DNA from: DASUPK01 sp963821705
GTDB taxonomy: Bacteria > Actinomycetota > Thermoleophilia > Solirubrobacterales > 70-9
Direction of reading: 5' to 3'
NCBI GenBank assembly: GCA_963821705.1
Contig: CAWGEV010000008.1
Coordinates: 124,001-188,000 of the forward strand
DNA length: 64,000 nucleotides
A program made the translations under genes and the position numbers. Positions 57,345-64,000 of the stretch are shown piece after piece (the first letter of the stretch is position 1; each line of letters starts with the position of its first letter). The notes beneath the pieces were generated by a model that was given only the letters and a program-made list of their open reading frames with translations, did not search any database and was not told where the DNA came from.

Positions 57345-57830
57345 CTACCAGCCCTCGGTGCCCGGCTCGCCCTTGAACGGCCCCTCGATCTCCTCGGTGA
57401 TCCAGCCGCCGTAGTAGGCGCCGGGCTGGGGGGTGACCAGTTCGTCGTCGAGATACGCGGCGTCCACTCGGCGCGCGTAGAAGGCAAGGTGGTCCCTAAG
57501 CTGCTCGAAGCCGTCCTTCGGCTCCGGGTAGAACCAGGCCACCCGGTTCGCGCGCTTGCCGCCCGCCTCGGCATGGACATAGGACGCCGTTCCCTTCCAC
57601 TCGCACTCCGTGTGGACGTCGTCCCCGGCGTCGATCAGCACGCCTTCGCGGACGTCCTCCCACGGCACGTAGATCGTCGGCGGGCTCGCCGTCTCCAGGA
57701 CGCGCAGGGCCCGGTCGCTCTCGGCGATCGTCTCCCCGCCGAGCACGATCCGGACGTGTCGGTCGAGCGGCTCGACCCTGGGCGGCCGCGGATAGTCCCA
57801 GACTGATTCCTTCGCTCTCTGCATAGTCAT
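57345..57830 (-). CDS. DUF427 domain protein
   Basis: A 161-residue single-domain protein of unknown function: IVLGGETIAESDRALRVLETASPPTIYVP near 28 and HTECEWKGTASYV near 72, then AWFYPEP and the C-terminal YYGGWITEEI, all typical of DUF427. It is convergent with the GST-like gene and divergent from recG across 48 nt. ATG 57830 or 57824 could be used. Confidence 0.82.
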   Translation of the reverse strand: MTMQRAKESVWDYPRPPRVEPLDRHVRIVLGGETIAESDRALRVLETASPPTIYVPWEDVREGVLIDAGDDVHTECEWKGTASYVHAEAGGKRANRVAWFYPEPKDGFEQLRDHLAFYARRVDAAYLDDELVTPQPGAYYGGWITEEIEGPFKGEPGTEGW

Positions 57831-57866
57831 GTCTCAGAGTCCTGTGAGGCCATCCATCGTTACTCC

Positions 57867-57872
57867 TAGCCT
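57867..57872 (+). promoter_or_regulatory. -10 box, leaderless start of recG
   Basis: TAGCCT, 6 nt before GTG 57879 (followed directly by ATG 57882). Confidence 0.5.
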
Positions 57873-57878
57873 GCTCTC

Positions 57879-60077
57879 GTGATGGAAGCGGCGCTCGAGC
57901 GCGCACCAGGCGAATCGCCCGTCTACGTCCCGAGAGCACTCGCGAGGGGCGAGATCCTCGACCGAGAGCGCCTGCTGCGTGCGCCCCTGAAGAGCATGCC
58001 ACGCCCGTCGCTCCTCGACGGGCCCATCACGAATCTGCGCGGGGCCGGCCCGAAGCTGGCGGCTGCCGCGGCCGAGCTCGGGATATCCGACCTGGGGGAC
58101 CTGCTGCGATACGTCCCCCACAGCTATCGCGATCGCGCCGATCCCGTCCGGCTCGGGGACCTCAAGCTCGGGGAGGAGGCGACCGTCGAGGTCGAGGTGA
58201 GTGGAGCCAAGCTGCGCCCGACGCGCCGTCGCCGCCTGACGATCCTGGAGGCGGACGTCTTCGACCCGAGCGGGAAGGCGAAGGCGGTCTGGTTCAACCG
58301 GGCCTGGCTCGCCGACCGGCTGCAGCCCGGCACACGGCTCCTGATCCGGGGCAAGCTGGAGAAGCGGGGCTTCAACGTCGCGGAGCACGAGCTCCTGGAA
58401 TCCTCGAACGACTCCGCCGGTCTCCACACCACCGGCATCGTTCCGGTGCACCCCGCCAGCGAGCGGCTGCGGCCGCAGCGGATTCGCGAGTGGATCTGGC
58501 AGGCGATCGGGCTGGCGCGGCACGCGGTCGATCCGATCCCCGGCCGCCTGCGGCGCGAGCTGCGAATGGCCGGGGCGGCGGATTCGCTGGTCGCCTCTCA
58601 CTTCCCGGTGGACGAGCACGCCGCGGAGGCCGCCCGCGAGCGGCTCGCCTTCGAGGAGCTCCTCCTCTACCAGGCGGCGCTGGTCTCGCGGCGCGGACGC
58701 CGTGTGTCGCGGAGCAGCGGGATCGGCCTGCCGGCGCCGGGCGACCGTGTCGGCGCCTGGGTGGACTCGCTTCCCTTCGAGCTCACGGATGACCAGCGCC
58801 GTGCCGTCGGGGAGGTCGACGAGGACCTCTGCCGCCCCCAGCCGATGCAGCGCCTGCTGATGGGCGAGGTGGGGAGCGGCAAGACCGTGATCGCCCTCTA
58901 CGCGATGCTGCGCGCCATCGAGGCGGGCCATCAGGCCGCGCTGATGGCGCCCACCGAGACTCTCGCCGACCAGCACTTCCGCACGCTGGAGACGCTCCTG
59001 ACCGCGGAATCGACGTCGGCGACCCTGCTCACCTCGGCCACGCCGCCCGCGGCCCGCCGCGAGCTGCTCGGCTCGCTGGCCGCCGGCGACCCGCAGTTGG
59101 TGGTCGGCACGCATGCGCTGATCCAGGAGACGGTCGATTTCTCCTCTCTGGTCGTGGCGGTCGTCGACGAGCAGCACCGCTTCGGGGTTCGCCAGCGGGC
59201 CGCACTCGACGCGAAGGGGCCGGGCAAGCGGCTGCCGCACGTCCTTCACATGACCGCGACACCGATCCCGCGGACCCTGTCGCTGACGACCTATGGGGAC
59301 CTGGACACGACAGCCCTCCGGGAGCTCCCGAAGGGCCGCCAGCCCATCCAGACGCGCGTCGTCGGGGAGGACGGCCGGGGCGACGCGTACGAGTTCGTTC
59401 GCGAGCGCCTCCGAGAGGGTCGCCAGGCCTACGTCGTCTGCCCCTTGGTGAGTGACTCCGAGGCGATCGAGGCGCGCGCGGCCGAGGCGGAGGCGAAGCG
59501 CCTCGCGAAGACCGAGCTGCGCGACTTCCGAGTCGCCCTCCTCCACGGCCAGATGACCTCGGAGCAGAAGAACCGGGCGATGGCGGCATTCTCCTCCGGG
59601 CAGGCCGATGTCCTGGTGGCGACCACCGTGATCGAGGTCGGCATCGACGTTCCGAACGCGACGATGATGCTGGTCGAGGGCGCGGAGCGCTTCGGGCTCT
59701 CGCAGCTCCACCAGCTCCGCGGGCGCGTCGGACGCGGACGGCACGAATCCTTCTGCATCCTCTTCGGGGACTCGGAGTCGGACGCCGCCAAGGCCCGGCT
59801 CGACGCGATCGCGACGGAGGGCGATGGCTTCGCCCTGGCCGAGGTCGACCTCTCGATCCGCGGGGAGGGGGAGATCCTCGGGACCCGTCAGCACGGCCTG
59901 CCGCGGTTCCGCGCAGCCACGCTCCCCGAGGACACCGCGCTGCTGCTCGAGGCCCGCCGGCGAGTGCTCGAGCTGCGCGATCGCTTCGGCTCCCTCGAGG
60001 CACCGGGCGTGGGGCCGCTGCTGGACGAGGCCAGGCGGCGCTTCGGTGACGAGCGGACCGAGCAGCTTGCCGCCTGA
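57879..60077 (+). CDS. recG: ATP-dependent DNA helicase RecG
   Basis: Branch-migrating helicase for stalled forks and Holliday junctions; 732 residues. An OB-fold wedge domain (about 80-180), Walker A LLMGEVGSGKTVIAL near 325, DEQH-type motif VVDEQHRFGVRQR near 428, MTATPIPRT near 458, GQADVLVATTVIEVGIDVPNAT near 575 and QLRGRVGRGRHESFC near 610. The upstream unit is divergent, and the downstream gene carries an SOS box. Confidence 0.95.
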   Translation: MMEAALERAPGESPVYVPRALARGEILDRERLLRAPLKSMPRPSLLDGPITNLRGAGPKLAAAAAELGISDLGDLLRYVPHSYRDRADPVRLGDLKLGEEATVEVEVSGAKLRPTRRRRLTILEADVFDPSGKAKAVWFNRAWLADRLQPGTRLLIRGKLEKRGFNVAEHELLESSNDSAGLHTTGIVPVHPASERLRPQRIREWIWQAIGLARHAVDPIPGRLRRELRMAGAADSLVASHFPVDEHAAEAARERLAFEELLLYQAALVSRRGRRVSRSSGIGLPAPGDRVGAWVDSLPFELTDDQRRAVGEVDEDLCRPQPMQRLLMGEVGSGKTVIALYAMLRAIEAGHQAALMAPTETLADQHFRTLETLLTAESTSATLLTSATPPAARRELLGSLAAGDPQLVVGTHALIQETVDFSSLVVAVVDEQHRFGVRQRAALDAKGPGKRLPHVLHMTATPIPRTLSLTTYGDLDTTALRELPKGRQPIQTRVVGEDGRGDAYEFVRERLREGRQAYVVCPLVSDSEAIEARAAEAEAKRLAKTELRDFRVALLHGQMTSEQKNRAMAAFSSGQADVLVATTVIEVGIDVPNATMMLVEGAERFGLSQLHQLRGRVGRGRHESFCILFGDSESDAAKARLDAIATEGDGFALAEVDLSIRGEGEILGTRQHGLPRFRAATLPEDTALLLEARRRVLELRDRFGSLEAPGVGPLLDEARRRFGDERTEQLAA

Positions 60078-60096
60078 TTCCGTCCTCCAGGAGGCG

Positions 60097-60102
60097 TAGT
60101 AT
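60097..60102 (+). promoter_or_regulatory. -10 box, leaderless start of the DUF222-HNH gene
   Basis: TAGTAT, 7 nt before ATG 60110. Its last base overlaps the SOS box. Confidence 0.55.
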
Positions 60103-60117
60103 CGAACATATGTTCGT
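60102..60117. promoter_or_regulatory. LexA (SOS) box over the start codon of the DUF222-HNH gene
   Basis: TCGAACATATGTTCGT contains GAAC-N4-GTTC and the perfect palindrome CGAACATATGTTCG (60103-60116). It matches the actinobacterial SOS-box form TCGAAC-N4-GTTCGA at all but the last base. The ATG start codon (60110-60112) is in its centre, so bound LexA would cover the -10 edge and the start site. Confidence 0.8.
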
Positions 60118-61393
60118 CCCGGAGCTGAACGAGCTGCCGACCGAGCGCCTCGAGCATGAGATCGCGGAGCTCGCCGGCCATCTGAACGCCGGTTGCTGCC
60201 GCTGGCTCGCGCTGGTCGCGGAGTTCGACCGCCGCGGCGTCTGGGCCGACTACGGCTGTCGCTCGTGCGCGGAATGGGTCGCTTGGCAGTGCGCCCTGAC
60301 GACACGCTCGGCGCGTGAGCACGTCCGGGTCGCGCGGCGGCTCACCGAACTGCCGCTGATCCACGAGCAGTTCGCAGCCGGCCGACTGTCCTTCTCGAAG
60401 GTGCGGGCGCTGACGCGCGTCGCCGAGCCTGACACCGAGGAGGACCTGATCGAACTGGCGCGCCACGCCACCGCTTCGCAGCTCGAGCGAGTCGTCCGCG
60501 GGCTTCGGCAGGTCGGCACCGCCGACGCTGAGGACCAGCAGCTGAACCGCTACCTGGTCGCGTCCTGGGAGGACGACGGTTCGCTCTCGATTCACGGACG
60601 GTTGCCGGCGGAGGACGGCGCCGCTTTCCTCGCGGGTCTGGACGCGGCCCATGACCGGCTTCGCGAGCAAGATGAATGCTTGCCGCAGCGATCCGACGGC
60701 GAAGGCGGTTCCGCGGAACCGCCGCGACCCGCGCATCACACGCATGCGGATGCCTTGGTCGAGCTGGCCCGTGGCGGCGCGGGCTATGACGTGACGGTTC
60801 ATGTGGACGTTGATGTGCTCGCTAGCGATTCCCACGGTCAGGTGCGAATTGACGGGGGCCCGGCGCTCGCGCCGGAGACCGCTCGGCGGCTCGCCTGCGA
60901 CTCCTCGCTGATTCCGATCATCGAGCTCGATGGCCGCGCCTTGTCCGTCGGTCGCAAGACGCGAGCCGTGCCGCCCGCCTTACGCCGGGCGGTCGAAGCG
61001 CGTGACGACGCCTGTCGATTTCCGGGCTGCGAGCACCGCCGCTTTCTCGACACCCACCACATCATTCACTGGGCCCACGGCGGCGAGACCGACAAGTCCA
61101 ACCTGGTCCTGCTCTGTCGCCATCACCACCGACTGGCGCACGAAGGCCGAATACGCGTGTGCGGTGACGCTGACAAGTGCGTTCGCTTCCGTCTCCGTGA
61201 CGGCACGCCTCTTGAGAGCTCCCCAACGCCGCTGGACGGATCCTTGCGTCGCCTACACCAGCTCAATGGAGAGGCTGGTCACGAAATCGACCGCCAGACA
61301 TGCCTCTCCGGGACCGGCAGGCGAATGGACCGGAACTGGGTGGTAAGCGTGGTCGCGGACGGTCTTCATGGGCCCGATCCGCCCGCTGGGTAG
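60110..61393 (+). CDS. DUF222 / HNH endonuclease-like protein (13E12 repeat family)
   Basis: A 427-residue protein. An N-terminal DUF222 region (about 20-180: SARVEHVRVARRLTELPLI-like helices) is followed by a C-terminal HNH domain with CRFPGCEHRRFLDTHHIIHWAHGGETD near 303 and LLCRHHHRLAHEG near 332, including two Cys and several His typical of the zinc HNH fold. The family is abundant in actinobacteria and its role is poorly known. The SOS box links this copy to DNA damage. Six nucleotides separate it from rsmD. Confidence 0.88.
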   Translation: MFVPELNELPTERLEHEIAELAGHLNAGCCRWLALVAEFDRRGVWADYGCRSCAEWVAWQCALTTRSAREHVRVARRLTELPLIHEQFAAGRLSFSKVRALTRVAEPDTEEDLIELARHATASQLERVVRGLRQVGTADAEDQQLNRYLVASWEDDGSLSIHGRLPAEDGAAFLAGLDAAHDRLREQDECLPQRSDGEGGSAEPPRPAHHTHADALVELARGGAGYDVTVHVDVDVLASDSHGQVRIDGGPALAPETARRLACDSSLIPIIELDGRALSVGRKTRAVPPALRRAVEARDDACRFPGCEHRRFLDTHHIIHWAHGGETDKSNLVLLCRHHHRLAHEGRIRVCGDADKCVRFRLRDGTPLESSPTPLDGSLRRLHQLNGEAGHEIDRQTCLSGTGRRMDRNWVVSVVADGLHGPDPPAG

Positions 61394-61399
61394 CCGGGG

Positions 61400-61939
61400 A
61401 TGCCTGAGGTTCGCATCAGCGGCGGTGGACTGCGAGGGCGCCGCCTCTATGTGCCGAAGTCGGGCGTCCGTCCGACCACCGGGCTGGTTCGCGAGGCGAT
61501 CTTCTCGATGCTCGGCAGCGTCGAAGGCGCACGCGTCCTCGACCTGTTCGCCGGCAGCGGCGCGCTGGGTATCGAGGCGCTCTCGCGCGGCGCCGGCGAG
61601 GCCACGTTCGTCGACAGAGACACTGGCGCCGTCGGGCGGAATCTCCGGGAGCTCGGGCTGTCGGCGAGGGTCGAGCGGCGTGCCATCGGCGCGTGGCTCT
61701 CACGGGAGGCGAGTTCCTCGCCTTCGACGTACGACCTCGTCTTCTGTGACCCGCCGTATACACTCGCCGCCGCTCTCGAGGGCGAGCTCAGTGCCGGTTT
61801 ACCACGGATCGTCGACGAGGGTGGAAAGCTCATCCTGGAAACATCCACCCGCAACCCGCTCGACCTCGGATTGCCCGTGATCAAGGAACGCACCTACGGA
61901 GACACCTTCGTTCGCATCTACAGAGGTGAACGCGCGTGA
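61400..61939 (+). CDS. rsmD: 16S rRNA (guanine966-N2)-methyltransferase
   Basis: AdoMet-dependent methylation of G966 in 16S rRNA; 179 residues. RISGGGLRGRRLYVPKSGVRPT-type start, VREAIFSMLG near 30, the AdoMet motif VLDLFAGSGALGIEALSRGA near 43 and the catalytic DPPYTLAA near 117. The gene overlaps coaD by GTGA; rsmD-coaD is a near-universal pair. Confidence 0.94.
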   Translation: MPEVRISGGGLRGRRLYVPKSGVRPTTGLVREAIFSMLGSVEGARVLDLFAGSGALGIEALSRGAGEATFVDRDTGAVGRNLRELGLSARVERRAIGAWLSREASSSPSTYDLVFCDPPYTLAAALEGELSAGLPRIVDEGGKLILETSTRNPLDLGLPVIKERTYGDTFVRIYRGERA

Positions 61940-62433
61940 GCCCCGACGGGAGGGTCGCAATCTGCCCCGGCAGCTACGACCCGGTCACCAACGGACACCT
62001 CGACGTGATCGGGCGGACGGCGAAGGTCTTCGAGAAGGTCGTCGTCGGGGTGGTGAACAACCCGGTCCGGAAGGAGAAGACGCTCTTCACCGCCGAGGAG
62101 CGCAAGCAGTTCATCGAGGACGCGACCGCGGACATGGGCAACGTCGAGGTCGGGATCATGAGCAACCTGCTGGTGGAGTTCGCGCGGGAGCACGGGGCGA
62201 CCGCGGTGATCAAGGGTCTCCGGGCGATCTCGGACTTCGAGTACGAGTTCGAGATGAACCAGCTCAACCGCAAGCTGGCCCCGGAGATCGAGTCCATGTA
62301 CATCTTCGCCTCGGCCCACTACAGCTTCCTCTCCTCGACCGGGGTCAAGGAGATCGCGACCTTCGGGGGCGACGTCGGCGATCTGGTCCCGGCCCCGGTT
62401 GCAAAAGCGCTTGCGGAACGGCTGGCTCGTTGA
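61936..62433 (+). CDS. coaD: phosphopantetheine adenylyltransferase
   Basis: Penultimate step of coenzyme A synthesis; 165 residues. CPGSYDPVTNGHLDVIGRTA near 10 holds the T/HxGH nucleotidyl-transferase motif, IKGLRAISDFEYEFEMNQLN near 92 and SSTGVKEIATFGGDV near 133. GTG 61936 has a GAGGTGAA ribosome site in the rsmD 3' end. Confidence 0.96.
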   Translation: MSPDGRVAICPGSYDPVTNGHLDVIGRTAKVFEKVVVGVVNNPVRKEKTLFTAEERKQFIEDATADMGNVEVGIMSNLLVEFAREHGATAVIKGLRAISDFEYEFEMNQLNRKLAPEIESMYIFASAHYSFLSSTGVKEIATFGGDVGDLVPAPVAKALAERLAR

Positions 62434-62471
62434 GGCCGTCATGCGTGGTGGGTGGGCAGGAGCTTGCAATC

Positions 62472-62510
62472 CGGCCCAGAAGGAGCAACCGGGGCCCCTC
62501 GGTTGGGCCG
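62472..62510 (+). terminator. structured element after coaD
   Basis: CAACC/GGTTG arms (62486-62490, 62501-62505) with GGGGCCCC between them, nested within CGGCCC/GGGCCG. It lies in the 100-nt gap before the SepIVA-like gene. No T-run. Confidence 0.4.
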
Positions 62511-62533
62511 ATGCGTAAGCTTTAGCGACCTCA

Positions 62534-63001
62534 ATGGACGTTCTAGTACTCATCGACAAGCTCGACGACCTGGTCCACAACGCGCGGCCGGTGCCGCTCA
62601 CGGATCAGGTTCGCGTCGACCGCGAGGAGATCTATGACCTCCTCGATCAAATGCGCGCGACGATTCCCGAGGAGATCAAGCAGGCCCGCTGGATCGTCAA
62701 GGAGCGCCAGGAGATGCTCGCCGAGGCGAAGCGGGAGGCCGAGCGGATCGTCAAGGAGGCCCGCGAGCAGCAGGCCCGCCTCGTCGCGAACGAGGAGATC
62801 ACCCGCCAGGCAGAGCGCGCCGCCGAGGAGATCGTCGAGGAGGCGCGCGAGCGCGAGCGCGAGATCCGTCTCGGCGCCGAGGACTACGCGGACGACATCC
62901 TCTCGACCCTCGAGGTCAACCTCCAGAAGTTCCTGCAGGCCGTGCAGCGCGGCCGCGACCGGCTCCAGGGCCGGGAGCGCGAGCCGTCAGAGATTGGCTA
63001 G
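62534..63001 (+). CDS. SepIVA-like coiled-coil protein
   Basis: A 155-residue hydrophilic coiled-coil protein. The N-terminal VDREEIYDLLDQMRATIPEEI near 29 and the IVKERQEMLAEAKREAERIV heptad region resemble SepIVA (DivIVA-related, septation and polar growth in mycobacteria), which is also encoded near coaD. It ends LQKFLQAVQRGRDRL. A DivIVA-like scaffold for division or envelope growth is inferred; an ATP synthase b-subunit-like stalk is the usual misannotation, but there is no membrane anchor here. Confidence 0.72.
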   Translation: MDVLVLIDKLDDLVHNARPVPLTDQVRVDREEIYDLLDQMRATIPEEIKQARWIVKERQEMLAEAKREAERIVKEAREQQARLVANEEITRQAERAAEEIVEEAREREREIRLGAEDYADDILSTLEVNLQKFLQAVQRGRDRLQGREREPSEIG

Positions 63002-63068
63002 CCGCTCCATTTAGGAGCGAAGGGCCAAGCCCGAAGCGACTTGCCCTGGGCGGCGACGGCAATCTCGC

Positions 63069-63083
63069 CTGATGGCGAAGCCG
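63069..63083 (+). repeat. intergenic 15-bp repeat, copy 3
   Basis: CTGATGGCGAAGCCG, here able to form TGATGGC/GCCGTCA (7 bp, one G-T) around GAA. A GACGGC upstream offers an alternative partner for GCCGTC. It lies 67 nt after the SepIVA-like stop and 39 nt before the next start. Confidence 0.6.
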
Positions 63084-63122
63084 TCAATAGTCTCCGCTCC
63101 GTATCCAACGGAAGGAGTCGGC

Positions 63123-63827
63123 ATGGGCGAGCGCTGGTTCACCGAGGAGGAGCTGGCCGACATGGCTCGGCCGACGATGGACCGGGCGATCGAGGCGATC
63201 GACGCCGGCGACACCGAATCCGCCAAGCAGCTCTGCGAGGGGATGAAGCACGAGTCGCAGTTCATGCACGATCTGCTGGTCGACGGCACCGCGGGCTTGA
63301 TCTCCTTCATCAAGGAGAAGCTCGGTGACGAGGGCGTGCGGGAGGCCTGGGAGTGGAGCCTGGAGCGCAGCTGGAAGCGAGCCGTGGAGAAGATCTCGGA
63401 AGCCGACCGGAAGGCGATCGCCCATTCGCTGGCGGCGACGTGGCGCGCGCACTCGACCAGCGGGGTCGGACCGAACCCCGGCGCGTTCGAGATCGGCGAG
63501 GACGAGGAGAAGCTGACCTTCACCATGAATCCCTGTGGCTCGGGCCAGCGCCTCTGGCGCAACCGGCGCTACGGGCCCGACGGGTGGGGGCTGACCGACG
63601 AAGCGCACGACTGGTCCTATGGCCGCAAGGGGTTCCCCCTCTACTGCACCCATTGCGCGTTCATGAACGAGCTCGGACCGATCAACTGGATCGGCTATCC
63701 CGTCTATCCGTCCGACCCGCCCGAGGATTTCGACCGGGATCCGTGCACCTGGTACTGGTACAAGGACCCGGCCGACATCCCGGAGCGTCACTGGGAGCGC
63801 TACGGGCTGGAGCGCAGCGCCGGTTGA
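63123..63827 (+). CDS. uncharacterised protein with clustered cysteines
   Basis: A 234-residue soluble protein, not recognised. The first half is helical and acidic; the second half contains MNPCGSGQRLW near 137, YCTHCAFMNELG near 177 and an aromatic, proline-rich end with CTWYWYKDP. The Cys-containing NPCGSG and YCTHC suggest a metal or thiol site. ATG 63123 is preceded by GGAAGGAG; the in-frame ATG 63072 lies inside the repeat and is rejected. It overlaps the next gene by TTGA. Confidence 0.65.
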   Translation: MGERWFTEEELADMARPTMDRAIEAIDAGDTESAKQLCEGMKHESQFMHDLLVDGTAGLISFIKEKLGDEGVREAWEWSLERSWKRAVEKISEADRKAIAHSLAATWRAHSTSGVGPNPGAFEIGEDEEKLTFTMNPCGSGQRLWRNRRYGPDGWGLTDEAHDWSYGRKGFPLYCTHCAFMNELGPINWIGYPVYPSDPPEDFDRDPCTWYWYKDPADIPERHWERYGLERSAG

Positions 63828-64000
63828 GGGCCGATGAGGTCGAGGAGCTTCTCACCGAGGTGCTCGGCGAGGACCCCGGCGAAATCGCCCTGACGCCGAT
63901 TCCCGGCGGCGCCTCGCGCGAGACCTGGCTGCTGGAGGGCGAGCGCGGACGGTGGGTCCTGCGGCGCGATCCGGAGGGGTCGGTGTCGCTCGTGCCGATC
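63824..64000 (+). CDS. aminoglycoside phosphotransferase-family kinase, N-terminal part
   Basis: Fifty-nine residues visible, running off the right edge. TTG 63824 overlaps the previous stop. The sequence PIPGGASRETWLLE followed by WVLRRDPEG is the nucleotide-binding start of the APH/choline-kinase-like fold. The substrate cannot be inferred; many actinobacterial members are metabolic or acyl-CoA-related rather than resistance enzymes. Confidence 0.7.
   Translation, partial: MRADEVEELLTEVLGEDPGEIALTPIPGGASRETWLLEGERGRWVLRRDPEGSVSLVPI

Noticed and set aside
57834..60305. Very long open frame antisense to recG
   Set aside because: Antisense frames stay open in G+C-rich genes because stop codons are rare; the translation is Arg/Asp/Leu-rich without domains, while recG on the other strand has all its motifs.
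63072..63122. Upstream ATG 63072 as start of the uncharacterised protein
   Set aside because: It lies inside repeat copy 3, and the ATG at 63123 has a strong GGAAGGAG ribosome site.
1..64000. tRNA, rRNA, CRISPR array, transposase or prophage
   Set aside because: Gaps between genes are under 300 nt and were read by eye; none shows a cloverleaf with a T-psi-C arm, regular direct repeats with spacers, or terminal inverted repeats with a transposase.

Overview
The window is strongly G+C-rich and gene-dense, with third codon positions almost always G or C. It looks like a chromosomal housekeeping segment of an actinobacterium (Actinomycetota), most likely a deep lineage such as the Thermoleophilia. 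That placement is an inference from several traits: an F420/PPOX-type oxidoreductase, bacterial NHEJ genes, a SepIVA-like protein next to coaD, a split glycine decarboxylase (gcvPA/gcvPB), a 13E12-type DUF222-HNH protein, and frequent promoters whose -10 box lies 6-9 nt before the start codon, as expected for leaderless mRNAs. No rRNA, tRNA, CRISPR array, prophage or insertion sequence was seen.

Layout. 1-10340: cell wall and division cluster (murF partial, mraY, murD, ftsW, murG, murC, murB, ftsQ, ftsZ), interrupted by an inverted ACT-domain gene. 10374-18335: a SRPBCC protein and the glycine cleavage genes gcvT, gcvH, gcvPA and gcvPB, with a membrane protein, a cation/proton antiporter and a UspA protein between gcvH and gcvPA. 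18408-22490 (minus strand): a small ORF, a LigD-type polymerase, Ku, an ATP-dependent DNA ligase and a polysaccharide deacetylase. 22575-25662: DHA2-type exporter, PPOX protein, trpS. 25683-29130: scpA-scpB, two secreted peptidoglycan hydrolases, rluB. 29127-34885: aromatic amino acid block (chorismate mutase, GNAT, HisC-like aminotransferase, DAHP synthase, prephenate dehydrogenase, EPSP synthase). 34878-40490: cupin, cmk, der, DUF3352 protein, metK. 40572-46140: priA, an AbiEi-like remnant, def, fmt, zinc ribbon, rpe. 46153-52293: potassium-channel-like protein, flippase, riboflavin operon ribD-ribE-ribBA-ribH. 52310-64000: rpmB, transporter, PLC-like lipoprotein, fakA, GST-like gene, DUF427, recG, SOS-box DUF222-HNH gene, rsmD, coaD, sepIVA-like, an uncharacterised gene and the start of a phosphotransferase.

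Many neighbours overlap by 4 nt (GTGA, ATGA) and are probably translationally coupled. The most interesting signals lie between genes. A 28-codon leader peptide dense in Tyr/Phe/Trp, followed by alternative hairpins, precedes DAHP synthase. A near-consensus LexA box sits over the start codon of the DUF222-HNH gene. A 45-bp nested palindrome lies at the 5' end of the AbiEi-like remnant. A 9+9 bp dyad lies upstream of ftsZ, a TetR-like operator upstream of the riboflavin operon, and a 15-bp hairpin-forming intergenic repeat occurs three times.

Several genes look as if a single base was lost or changed (amidase 3' end, GNAT start, ftsW 3' end, AbiEi-like 3' end). These may be assembly errors or real lesions.
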